DNA of 11,935 bases, taken from assembly GCA_034408745.1 (NCBI GenBank), contig JAWXCM010000342.1, forward strand, positions 1-11,935, read 5' to 3'. Position 1 is the first letter of the stretch. Each line of letters begins with the position of its first letter. Both the position numbers and the translations under genes were made by a program. Under the pieces are notes generated by a model. It was not told the origin of the DNA and made no database searches. It saw only the letters and a list, made by a program, of their open reading frames with translations. This stretch comes from JAWXCM01 sp034408745. GTDB taxonomy: Bacteria > Acidobacteriota > Terriglobia > Bryobacterales > Bryobacteraceae. This document shows positions 6,025 through 11,935 of this stretch, piece after piece.

Positions 6025-6508
6025 GGGGGAATTGCACTTATCTTACGTGAAAACTGCTTTGGTTTGGGTAGTGTTGACGGCTGTGACGGTGTTGGGGGCG
6101 GCCGTTCCTCCTGGCCGGTCGGACGCGGAGATTGCCAGTGTGTTTCGGGCGAAACTGGCGAAGTCGAAGCTGGTGGGGGATGGGATCGAGATTAAGGTAG
6201 AGCGGGGCGTGGCTACGCTGCGCGGGAAGACGGAGATTCTGCAGCATAAGGGGACGGCTACGCGGATGGCGAAGTCCTCCGGTGCCACGGAAGTGCGGAA
6301 CCAGATTGTGATTTCGGATGCGGCTAAGAAGGCTGCTGTGGAGCGGCTGGCCAGTGCCCGGCAGAAGGCTTCGACCGCAGGGGCTCGACCCGTGCGCGCG
6401 ACCGGTGGTCCGCCTCCCGCAGTGTCGTCTGCCAGGGAGAGTAAGGCTGTGGTGCTGGCGGATTCGCATGTGCCTCCTCCGGTTCGACGAGCTGTGGTTA
6501 AGCATTGA
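6023..6508 (+). CDS. Exported BON-domain protein
   Basis: 161 residues from ATG 6023; GTG 6047 (giving MKTALVWVVL) is an equally plausible start and would avoid overlap with the divergent hydrolase start. The N-terminus is hydrophobic (about residues 10-27), a signal peptide or anchor. One BON domain spans about 34-98: SDAEIASVFRAKLAKSKL, then IEIKVERGVATLRGK with the conserved Gly in the beta turn, ending VRNQIVIS. The rest (100-161) is Ala/Pro/Arg-rich and probably disordered. BON domains in OsmY and similar proteins associate with membranes or peptidoglycan. A role in envelope integrity is inferred from the family only. It has no close coding neighbour upstream on the same strand, and the next gene begins 22 bases after its stop. 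Confidence 0.8.
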   Translation: MGELHLSYVKTALVWVVLTAVTVLGAAVPPGRSDAEIASVFRAKLAKSKLVGDGIEIKVERGVATLRGKTEILQHKGTATRMAKSSGATEVRNQIVISDAAKKAAVERLASARQKASTAGARPVRATGGPPPAVSSARESKAVVLADSHVPPPVRRAVVKH

Positions 6509-6516
6509 ACGGGGGA

Positions 6517-6522
6517 TAGAAT
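6517..6522 (+). promoter_or_regulatory. Possible -10 box before the SGNH esterase
   Basis: TAGAAT lies eight bases before the ATG at 6531. If it is a -10 box, transcripts would start at or within a few bases of the start codon (near-leaderless). No clear -35 was seen, and GGGGGA at 6511-6516 could be a distant ribosome site if transcription starts upstream. Confidence 0.35.
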
Positions 6523-6530
6523 CCTTAGTC

Positions 6531-7961
6531 ATGAAGATGCTCGTCGGGTTGCTGGTTGCCGCGGCTGGGCTGTGCCTGGGCGGGGAACTTCGGCTTAGCA
6601 CTGGAGCTACGGATTACCAGGTCTTTCAGCGGTCTGAGGGCGGAGTCGCGGATTTGCGGCTTGGGGGGACGGCTTCGGACTTAGTGGGTAAGAGTGTCGA
6701 CGCTCGGCTGACTACTCGTGGCAAGGCGGTTAAGGGGTTTGGGTGGAAGGCTCTCACCAGTGTCTCGGGGCCGACGTGGACCGGGGAGCTGAAGGGAGTC
6801 CCGACAGGAGGTCCCTACACGCTGGAATTGCGGGCTCCGGGGGCGACGCTGGTGCTGGTGAAGGAATTGCTGGTCGGCGATCTCTGGGTGCTGGCCGGTC
6901 AGTCGAATATGGAGGGCGTCGGGAATCTGGTGGACGTACAGCCGCCTGATCCGCGGGTCCACAGCTTTGCTCAGTATGACGAGTGGGGTATGGCGAAAGA
7001 GCCTCTGCATGAGCTGGCTGCCGCGGTGGATTCCGTGCACTGGCGGAGTCCCGAGACGGCGGCGCTGACCGGGGCGGCGCTGGCGAAGTACCGCGAAGAA
7101 CGCAGGAAGGGCGCCGGTCTGGGCCTGCCGTTCGCTGTCGAGATGGTGCGGCGAACCGGCGTACCGGTGGGGCTGGTGCCGTGCGCGCACGGCGGGACGT
7201 CGATGACGCAGTGGGATCCGGCTTCTGTCGACAAGGGTGGCGCTTCACTCTATGGGGCGATGGTCCGGCGAGTTCGGGCTGTGGGTGGACGGGTGAAGGG
7301 CGTGCTCTGGTATCAGGGGGAGTCGGACGCGAATGTGAAGGCGGAGCCGCTGTTCCGGTCGAAGTTCACCGGGCTGATCGAGGCGGTGCGGAGTGACTTC
7401 GGTCAGCCGGAACTGCCGTTCTACTACGTGCAGATTGGGCGACATGTGGACGGGACGAATCAGCTGCACTGGAATCGGGTGCAGAACACGCAGGTCGCGC
7501 TGGAGACCAGCCTGAAGGCGGTGGCGGTGGTCCCGGCTAATGACTACTCGCTGGACGACGGGATACATGTGGGCACGGCTGGGCTGAAGCATTTGGGTGG
7601 GACTCGGCTGGTGAACATTGCACTGGGCAAGACAAAGCGTGGGCCTCGGGTGCGGAGCGCTTCATATGCCGCGGGTGTCGGGACGGCTGGCACGGTACGG
7701 GTAAAGTTCGGCGAGGTGAATGGGGCGTTGAAGGCTACGGGTCGGCCATGGGGATTTTCGATCGTCAACGGCGGTGGTTTGGCGGTTCCGATGATCTACC
7801 GGGTGGATCTGGACGGGCAGGATGTGGTGCTTCAGGTGGGCGGGAAGCTGCCCGCCGGAGCGAAGGTCGCTTATGGCTGGGGCAAGGATCCGTTCGTCAA
7901 CATTACGGACGAGGCTGAGATGGGGATGCCTTCGTTTTCCGGCATTCCGATTTCGCAGTGA
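6531..7961 (+). CDS. Secreted SGNH esterase, sialate O-acetylesterase-like
   Basis: 476 residues from ATG 6531 (ATG 6537 also possible), beginning with a signal peptide (KMLVGLLVAAAGLCLGG). About residues 20-115 form a beta-rich N-terminal domain. The SGNH hydrolase core then shows LAGQSNMEG with nucleophile Ser125, CAHGGTSMTQW, WYQGESD at 260-266, and the catalytic Asp343/His346 in DDGIHVGTAG. These match the family of carbohydrate esterases called sialate O-acetylesterase (SASA/DUF303; CE3/CE6-like), which remove acetyl groups from sugars. A C-terminal beta domain (about 370-476) ends ITDEAEMGMPSFSGIPISQ. No polysaccharide-utilisation genes flank it, so the substrate is open: plant xylan, another polymer, or acetylated sugars are all possible. 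Complete and apparently intact. Confidence 0.9.
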   Translation: MKMLVGLLVAAAGLCLGGELRLSTGATDYQVFQRSEGGVADLRLGGTASDLVGKSVDARLTTRGKAVKGFGWKALTSVSGPTWTGELKGVPTGGPYTLELRAPGATLVLVKELLVGDLWVLAGQSNMEGVGNLVDVQPPDPRVHSFAQYDEWGMAKEPLHELAAAVDSVHWRSPETAALTGAALAKYREERRKGAGLGLPFAVEMVRRTGVPVGLVPCAHGGTSMTQWDPASVDKGGASLYGAMVRRVRAVGGRVKGVLWYQGESDANVKAEPLFRSKFTGLIEAVRSDFGQPELPFYYVQIGRHVDGTNQLHWNRVQNTQVALETSLKAVAVVPANDYSLDDGIHVGTAGLKHLGGTRLVNIALGKTKRGPRVRSASYAAGVGTAGTVRVKFGEVNGALKATGRPWGFSIVNGGGLAVPMIYRVDLDGQDVVLQVGGKLPAGAKVAYGWGKDPFVNITDEAEMGMPSFSGIPISQ

Positions 7962-7996
7962 GGTCCGGGGAGGCGGGGCCCGCAGCTGCCCGATGG

Positions 7997-8002
7997 TAGA
8001 AT
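7997..8002 (+). promoter_or_regulatory. Possible -10 box before the first parvulin gene
   Basis: TAGAAT at 7997-8002 lies 17 bases before ATG 8020, in the 58-base gap after the esterase. No -35 box and no strong ribosome site are seen (AGGG at 8004-8007 is twelve bases from ATG). It may start the envelope operon that follows. Confidence 0.35.
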
Positions 8003-8019
8003 TAGGGTAGTAGCTTCTC

Positions 8020-8958
8020 ATGCGCCGTTCCCTCCCATTGTTCCTTTTCGCGGTTTCGTGTGCCTTTTCGCAGATAAGCGCGCCTCCTGCAGGACTGATC
8101 GAGGTGACGCCCGACGCGGTGATTGCGTTCATCAACGGACGCAAGTTCACGGTTGGCGACTTCGAACGCCTCCTTCCGGCACTGAATCCGAACCTGCAGA
8201 AACTGGTCGCCTCGCAGCCGAAAGCCGGACTGCAGGAGTATGCTCTGGTCGATTTGCTGACCCGGGAAGCTGAGAAGTTGAAGCTGGACCAGGATCCGAA
8301 GCTCCTCGAGAAGCTGGCTGAGGCGCGGCGGCAGATGCTGGCGGTGGCACTGATCCAGAAGCAGACTGAGCTCACAAAAGTACCCGAGGAAGATGTTCGG
8401 AAGTACTACGAGGCGAATCTGGAATCGATGCGCGAGGCGCAGGTTCGGATCGTGTTCGTTTCGCGGGCGCAGGTGACACAGAGTCTGGGAGCGGGCGGGT
8501 CGACGACACAGGCCGAGGCGTCCGCGCAGAAGGAAAAGGCAGGCCTTGTGGCGAAGCTGGCTCGCGAGGGTAAGGACTTTGCCGAGTTGGCGAAGCAGTA
8601 CTCGGACGACAGGGACTCGGCGGCCAATGGCGGGGTGCTGCCGGTTAAGATCCGTCCCGGTGTGGCGAACATGCCGAAAGAGATGACCGAGCCGGTGTTG
8701 ACGGCGGCAAAGGGCGACATTATTGGGCCGCTGGAACATGAAACCGGATGGTACGTGATGCGCGTCGAGACAGTCGGCGTACCCGAGTTGGAGGCCGCGA
8801 GGCCCGATATTGAAAAGCAGCTGAAGGACGCGCGCCTTCGGAGTTGGTACGAACAACTGCGCGCAAAGGCGAGCGTACAAATGGAAAACGACGCATTCTG
8901 GCAGACATTTGTTGCCACCAACAAGAAAGACGACGGGTCCAAAGGGGCTGCCAGGTGA
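8020..8958 (+). CDS. Secreted parvulin-type (SurA/PpiC-like) folding factor 1
   Basis: 312 residues from ATG 8020. N-terminal signal (RRSLPLFLFAVSCAFSQ); AVSC at 11-14 is a weak lipobox, so a PrsA-like lipoprotein is possible. A SurA-like helical part (about 30-135) begins with AVIAFINGRKFTVGDFERLL, the usual opening of this family. The parvulin domain covers about 137-249 and includes DFAELAKQYSDD, GGVLP and TGWYVMRVE; a Gln/Ala/Lys-rich loop is inserted near 150-170. The N-terminal strand reads AQVRIVFVS where classical parvulins have a His (H-I-L), and GWYVMRV replaces G-Y-H-I-I-x-V; thus both conserved active-site histidines are absent. A chaperone for outer-membrane or secreted proteins in the periplasm is likely; isomerase activity is uncertain. 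Its stop overlaps the next gene by four bases. Confidence 0.88.
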   Translation: MRRSLPLFLFAVSCAFSQISAPPAGLIEVTPDAVIAFINGRKFTVGDFERLLPALNPNLQKLVASQPKAGLQEYALVDLLTREAEKLKLDQDPKLLEKLAEARRQMLAVALIQKQTELTKVPEEDVRKYYEANLESMREAQVRIVFVSRAQVTQSLGAGGSTTQAEASAQKEKAGLVAKLAREGKDFAELAKQYSDDRDSAANGGVLPVKIRPGVANMPKEMTEPVLTAAKGDIIGPLEHETGWYVMRVETVGVPELEAARPDIEKQLKDARLRSWYEQLRAKASVQMENDAFWQTFVATNKKDDGSKGAAR

Positions 8959-9797
8959 GGCGGGCTGCGCTGGTCCTGGCGGTGCTGGCCAGTTCGCTGG
9001 GCATGTATGCGGCCGAGGACAACATTCCGGAAGACGCAGTGGTCGCCACGATCAACGGGAAGACTGTAACGGCAGGGGAAGTGCTTCGCATGGTTGAAGC
9101 GAACCCGTTTCCGCAGGCCAAATCTCTGTTCCAGAAGGCGCCGCAGGATTTTTTAAAAGCGCTCGGAGTGCTGCGGATTTTTTCGGATATTGCGATTCAG
9201 GAAGGGCTCGACAAGATGAGCCCGTACAAGGAAGTGCTGGAATTTCATCGGCAGCAGATTTTGACGCAGGCTGCACTGGACAACCAGCGCGTGTCTGTTA
9301 CCCCGTCGGCGGAAGACCAGCAGGCGTATTACAAGGCCCACACGGCGGACTTCCGGGAGGCGAGGGTGCGGATGATTTATTTTCCGTTCTCCGATGCATT
9401 GTCGGAAGGAACGGCGAAGGAGAAGGCTGCGAAGGTTGTGGGTCAGGCGCGGCTGGGCTCGGATTTTGTGAAGCTGGCGAAAGAGAACTCGGCCGATCCG
9501 ACTGGCGCGGGTGCTGATTTCGTCGTTAAGCCGAGTTCGTCGCAGCCACCGCCGCAGATGAAAGCCGTGTTGCTGCAGTCCAAAGCAGGCGCCATTACGG
9601 ACCCGCTGCGGCACGACAACGGGTATTACGTGTTCCGTGTGGAATCCATGGAAGTTCTTCCCTACGAAAAGGTGAAGGACGAGATTTTCAACAAGATCCA
9701 GGACGAGCATTTCCGTGCCTGGCAGATACGGACACAGCAGCAAGTTTCCGTTCAGATTAAAAATGAAGCATTTTTCAAAAGCGCTGGGAAGCAGTAA
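8955..9797 (+). CDS. Secreted parvulin-type (SurA/PpiC-like) folding factor 2
   Basis: 280 residues from GTG 8955, which overlaps the previous TGA (GTGA) with GGGG seven bases upstream, so translation is coupled. Signal peptide RRAALVLAVLASSLGMYAAE, then AVVATINGKTVTAGEVLRMV, the same family opening as gene 1. A shared tail pattern (ARLRSWYEQLRAKASVQMEN in gene 1; HFRAWQIRTQQQVSVQIKN here, each followed by AF) shows the two are tandem paralogues. The parvulin region (about 133-240) is more eroded: FREARVRMIYF lacks the His, the G-G turn is replaced by GAGADFVVKPSSSQPPPQ, and GYYVFRVES lacks the second His. It may serve as a chaperone or partner to gene 1 instead of a working isomerase. No loss of frame or stop is seen. 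Confidence 0.85.
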   Translation: MRRAALVLAVLASSLGMYAAEDNIPEDAVVATINGKTVTAGEVLRMVEANPFPQAKSLFQKAPQDFLKALGVLRIFSDIAIQEGLDKMSPYKEVLEFHRQQILTQAALDNQRVSVTPSAEDQQAYYKAHTADFREARVRMIYFPFSDALSEGTAKEKAAKVVGQARLGSDFVKLAKENSADPTGAGADFVVKPSSSQPPPQMKAVLLQSKAGAITDPLRHDNGYYVFRVESMEVLPYEKVKDEIFNKIQDEHFRAWQIRTQQQVSVQIKNEAFFKSAGKQ

Positions 9798-10365
9798 CAG
9801 GTCACTCTTTCGGTTCTGGGGAGTTTCGCCCGATGCTGTTTTCTCTCGAATACCTGAGTTAAAGGGCCGCCGTATTTCTGTGAGCTACCGTCCGGGGCTT
9901 ACGGCATGGCGAGGCCAGTTACTTTCTCGTTCTCATAAAGGCGATTCGGTGTACGCGGGTTCGTTTCTGCGGCGTCGGAGTATTGTGCTGGAGCAGCAGA
10001 TGGTGAAGACTCCGCGAGTGTTGGAGCGGATCTTTGTCCACGAGGTGTTTCACTTTGTGTGGTCGAGGCTGCCGAAGAAGCTCCGCGAGTCGTACGGCGG
10101 GCTGATTACGCAGGAATTCCAGCGCGAGGTGAAGGGCGAACTGGGCTGGTCGGCGGAGTCGATGAAGCTGGATCTGGCGCTGGAGGACATGGCCGACGGG
10201 TCGCGCAGGTGGAAGGACTACCTGTGCGAGAGCTTCTGCGACACGGCGGGCTGGATGTACGGGAGCGCGTCGCGGTACACGGAAATGACGCTGGACCGGG
10301 GCTCGAGAGACTTGCGTCGGGAGTGGGTTGCGGAGCATCTGGAAGGACGGGCGTTGTCGGTTTAG
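9763..10365 (+). CDS. Putative zincin metalloprotease-like protein
   Basis: 200 residues from ATG 9763, overlapping the second parvulin gene by 35 bases in another frame; translation probably restarts there. No signal peptide or membrane segment. The key motif is His93-Glu94-Val-Phe-His97 (FVHEVFHFVW), a HExxH zinc site. Downstream, Glu156 and Asp160 in ESFCDTAGW form a plausible third-ligand helix (E-S-F-C-D), the gluzincin-like arrangement of HExxH plus ExxxD. The 59-residue gap between the motifs contains a helical stretch (LALEDMADGSRRWKDYLC). I do not recognise the family. Position between secreted folding factors and TlpA/DsbD-like proteins suggests involvement in envelope proteins, but the lack of an export signal leaves a cytoplasmic site. 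Calling it a protease rests on the motif; it could be a metal-binding protein of other function. Confidence 0.75.
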   Translation: MKHFSKALGSSNRSLFRFWGVSPDAVFSRIPELKGRRISVSYRPGLTAWRGQLLSRSHKGDSVYAGSFLRRRSIVLEQQMVKTPRVLERIFVHEVFHFVWSRLPKKLRESYGGLITQEFQREVKGELGWSAESMKLDLALEDMADGSRRWKDYLCESFCDTAGWMYGSASRYTEMTLDRGSRDLRREWVAEHLEGRALSV

Positions 10366-10369
10366 CGCC

Positions 10370-10387
10370 TATAATGAGTTCAGAGGG
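10370..10387 (+). promoter_or_regulatory. -10 box and ribosome site before the TlpA-like gene
   Basis: TATAAT at 10370-10375 is followed by AGAGGG at 10382-10387, seven bases before TTG 10395. The hexamer overlaps the in-frame ATG at 10374, so transcripts starting from it would lack that ATG. This favours TTG 10395 as start. It suggests an internal promoter inside the envelope gene cluster. No -35 box was identified. Confidence 0.5.
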
Positions 10388-10394
10388 CACTGAT

Positions 10395-10970
10395 TTGCGC
10401 TTTACAGCAGCACGTATTGTTTTGGGTCTGGGAGTAGGGCTTGTGCTCTGGAGTTATGCTCCGAATCTGGCGGTGGGCGCGGCTGGTCCCGAGGCGAAAA
10501 AGAAAGCTCCGCCAAAGAAGATGGCTCCGGCGTTCACCTTGAAGGACTCGGATGGCAAGACGGTCAACCTGTCCGATTACAAGGGCAAGGTGGTGCTGAT
10601 TAATTTCTGGGCCACGTGGTGCGGACCGTGCAAGATTGAGATTCCGTGGTTCATTGATTTCGAGACCCGGTACAAGAGCAAGGGCTTTGCGGTGCTGGGA
10701 ATCGCGATGGACGACGAAGGCTGGGAGGTGGTGAAGCCTTACCTGGCGAAGAACAAGATCAATTATCGTATTCTCGGCGGCAATGAAAAGCTGGCTGAGA
10801 GCTGGGGCGGGGTTGAGTCACTGCCGACCACATTTATCGTGGCGAAAGACGGCTCGATTTACAAACAGCACGTGGGACTGGTGAGCAAAGATGACTATGA
10901 GAAGGATATCCGCAAGCTGCTGGATGGCGCTGCTGGCGGTATCGCTACTGCCGGCGCAAACCACCCTTAA
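10395..10970 (+). CDS. TlpA/ResA-like thiol-disulfide oxidoreductase
   Basis: Membrane-anchored or exported thioredoxin-fold protein that reduces or exchanges disulfides in the periplasm, often in cytochrome c maturation. TTG 10395 is chosen because AGAGGG precedes it by seven bases and ATG 10374 overlaps a -10 box; from TTG it has 191 residues. Residues 1-28 form a signal/anchor (RFTAARIVLGLGVGLVLW). A Lys/Pro-rich linker leads to the domain: FTLKDSDGKTVNLSDYKGKV, NFWATWCGPCKIE with catalytic Cys76 and Cys79, and LPTTFIV with cis-Pro144. All family hallmarks are present. The gene overlaps the next by about 75-80 bases. Pairing with a DsbD N-terminal-like protein suggests that the two exchange electrons. 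No cytochrome c maturation genes are visible here. Confidence 0.92.
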   Translation: MRFTAARIVLGLGVGLVLWSYAPNLAVGAAGPEAKKKAPPKKMAPAFTLKDSDGKTVNLSDYKGKVVLINFWATWCGPCKIEIPWFIDFETRYKSKGFAVLGIAMDDEGWEVVKPYLAKNKINYRILGGNEKLAESWGGVESLPTTFIVAKDGSIYKQHVGLVSKDDYEKDIRKLLDGAAGGIATAGANHP

Positions 10971-11388
10971 TTCGCTGAGCAGTGTGGTGAACGTGGTCGC
11001 CCCGGAGAAGGTTGTGCTGAAGCGCGGGGCCTCTCAGGCTGTTGAGTTCACGATTCAGGTGAAGACCGGGTATCACGTCAACAGCAACAAGCCTGAGGAC
11101 GAGTATCTGATCCCGCTTCGCTTCACGTTCACGGGTGGCGAGAGCCCGGTGCAGGTGGGCGAGATCGAGTATCCTAAGCCGTCGATGGAGAAGCTGGCGT
11201 TTAGCACCAAACCTGTTTCGGTGTTTCAGGGCGACATTCGGACTAAGGCTCTGTTTAAGGCCGGGCCGAATGTTCCGCCTGGTGTTTCCGCGGTCCAGGG
11301 CAAGCTTCGCTATCAGGCGTGCAATGACCGCATGTGTTTGCCTCCCCGGACGCTCGACGTAAAGATCCCGGTCGAGATTCGGAACTAA
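10891..11388 (+). CDS. Stand-alone DsbD N-terminal (DsbD-alpha-like) periplasmic protein
   Basis: 165 residues from ATG 10891; ATG 10897 (MRRISASC) is equally possible. Signal peptide MRRISASCWMALLAVSLLPAQ, encoded within the overlap with the TlpA-like gene. About residues 35-160 form a beta-sandwich domain: VNVVAPEKVVLKRGASQAVE, FTIQVKTGYHVNSNKP, EIEYPKP, and the DsbD-alpha signature YQACNDRMCLPP with Cys144 and Cys149. In E. coli DsbD the matching pair is C-x5-C; here it is C-x4-C. Full DsbD also has a multi-pass membrane part and a thioredoxin domain, both absent here. It is thus a lone domain likely to pass electrons between a separate membrane transporter and TlpA-like partners, or to act as a thiol carrier. 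Intact, no frameshift. Confidence 0.85.
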   Translation: MTMRRISASCWMALLAVSLLPAQTTLNSLSSVVNVVAPEKVVLKRGASQAVEFTIQVKTGYHVNSNKPEDEYLIPLRFTFTGGESPVQVGEIEYPKPSMEKLAFSTKPVSVFQGDIRTKALFKAGPNVPPGVSAVQGKLRYQACNDRMCLPPRTLDVKIPVEIRN

Positions 11389-11389
11389 T

Positions 11390-11935
11390 ATTCGCCGACT
11401 ACTGGTGATCCGTCCCGGCGCTGTCGGGGACACCATAGTGTCTCTGCCGGCGGTGGAGTTTCTGTGCCGCCAGGCTTCGGAGTGGGCCGAGGTGTGGGTG
11501 AGCCCGGCCTGCGTGCCGCTGGTGCAGTTTGCGAACCGGGTGAGGTCGATTGGGTCGACTGGGCTGGACTTGCTCGAGCTGGGGCTGGACACTCCGGCGT
11601 GGTCGGCTTTGGCGGAGTTTGATGCGGTTGTTTCGTGGTATGGCTCGGCTCGTCCTGAGTTTTGGGCTGCGGTTCGCGATTTTCCCTTCACATTTTATTC
11701 GGCGCTGCCTCCTGCGGGGTGCGGTGTGTCTGCCGTCGACTGGTATTTGTCGCAGGTTGGTGGGGCTTTGGGTGGAGTGCCTTCTTTGCGGTTTGATGGG
11801 GTGGAAGCGCGGGAGTTTGTGGCTTGCCAGCCTTTTTCGGGTGGTGCCCGGAAGAACTGGGGGGTGGATCGATTTTTGGAGGTTGCTTCGGGGCTCGGGG
11901 TGCCGGTCGAGTTTTGTGTGGGGCCGGAGGAGGAG
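11390..11935 (+). CDS. Glycosyltransferase family 9 (heptosyltransferase-like), partial
   Basis: Open to the window end; 182 codons are visible. The reading frame begins after a stop at 11360, and no ATG, GTG or TTG occurs before ATT 11390, which directly follows the previous TAA. From ATT it reads (M)RRLLVIRPGAVGDTIVSLPAVEFL, the first Rossmann strand and loop of GT9/ADP-heptose transferases. Starting at GTG 11405 would remove part of the first beta strand. Later ACQPFSGGARKNWGVDRF matches the GT9 signature (x-P-F-S-G-x-x-x-K-N-W). These enzymes add heptose or related sugars to the lipopolysaccharide core on the cytoplasmic side. The ATT start is supported by the reading frame and family fit, not by any experiment; a sequencing or true point change from ATG is an alternative. 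C-terminus lies outside. Confidence 0.8.
   Translation, partial: MRRLLVIRPGAVGDTIVSLPAVEFLCRQASEWAEVWVSPACVPLVQFANRVRSIGSTGLDLLELGLDTPAWSALAEFDAVVSWYGSARPEFWAAVRDFPFTFYSALPPAGCGVSAVDWYLSQVGGALGGVPSLRFDGVEAREFVACQPFSGGARKNWGVDRFLEVASGLGVPVEFCVGPEEE

Noticed and set aside
6318..6530. 71-codon extension of the SGNH esterase
   Set aside because: It overlaps the BON gene in another frame; ATG 6531 gives an immediate signal peptide.
7662..8880. Minus-strand ORFs opposite the esterase end and first parvulin gene
   Set aside because: Both are reverse-frame shadows of well-supported plus-strand genes and show no family motif.
1..11935. tRNA or rRNA genes
   Set aside because: No recognisable tRNA cloverleaf signatures or conserved rRNA segments were seen by eye on either strand; weak cases cannot be excluded without a covariance search.

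Overview
The window looks like chromosomal DNA of a Gram-negative Acidobacteriota member, most likely related to Solibacter/Bryobacteraceae. This is inferred from the gene families and gene order (a DUF6677-like membrane protein followed by a tiny membrane protein, a tandem pair of divergent secreted parvulins, a lone DsbD N-terminal domain beside a TlpA-like thioredoxin, many GTG/TTG starts, high GC). No marker gene proves it. All intact genes lie on the plus strand; the one clear minus-strand gene is a broken remnant.

Region 1 to about 760 differs from the rest. Its plus strand is C-rich while everything downstream is G-rich. It carries an 18-of-20 direct repeat, an AT-rich inverted repeat, an unrecognised 127-residue ORF, and a 51-codon ORF that resembles the extreme N-terminus of a terminase-like protein and then breaks off. 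I read it as the eroded end of a mobile or accessory element.

Region 821-5728 holds housekeeping and accessory genes: a secreted S41 C-terminal processing protease; GMP synthase of the long type whose C-terminal domain resembles human GMPS; an HNH endonuclease of the ZRANB3 C-terminal type starting just behind the guaA stop; a secreted ComEA-like helix-hairpin-helix protein overlapping it by 4 bases; and two small membrane proteins. Next comes the 5' third of an alpha/beta-hydrolase on the minus strand (5731-6024), whose other end is lost exactly where the small membrane gene stops. A BON-domain protein and a secreted SGNH (sialate O-acetylesterase-like) esterase follow.

Region 8020-11935 is a tightly packed, probably cotranscribed set for the cell envelope: two overlapping SurA/PpiC-like proteins, a HExxH zincin-like protein, a TlpA-like thioredoxin, a stand-alone DsbD N-terminal-like domain, and the start of a GT9 heptosyltransferase-family gene that runs off the window. 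Together these suggest coordinated folding and thiol redox control of exported proteins, next to surface glycan synthesis.

The most unusual points are the long-form GMP synthase coupled to an HNH nuclease, the parvulin/zincin/TlpA/DsbD-N module with lost parvulin histidines, an apparent ATT start codon for the GT9 gene, TA(T/G)AAT hexamers unusually close to start codons, and the two degraded genes.
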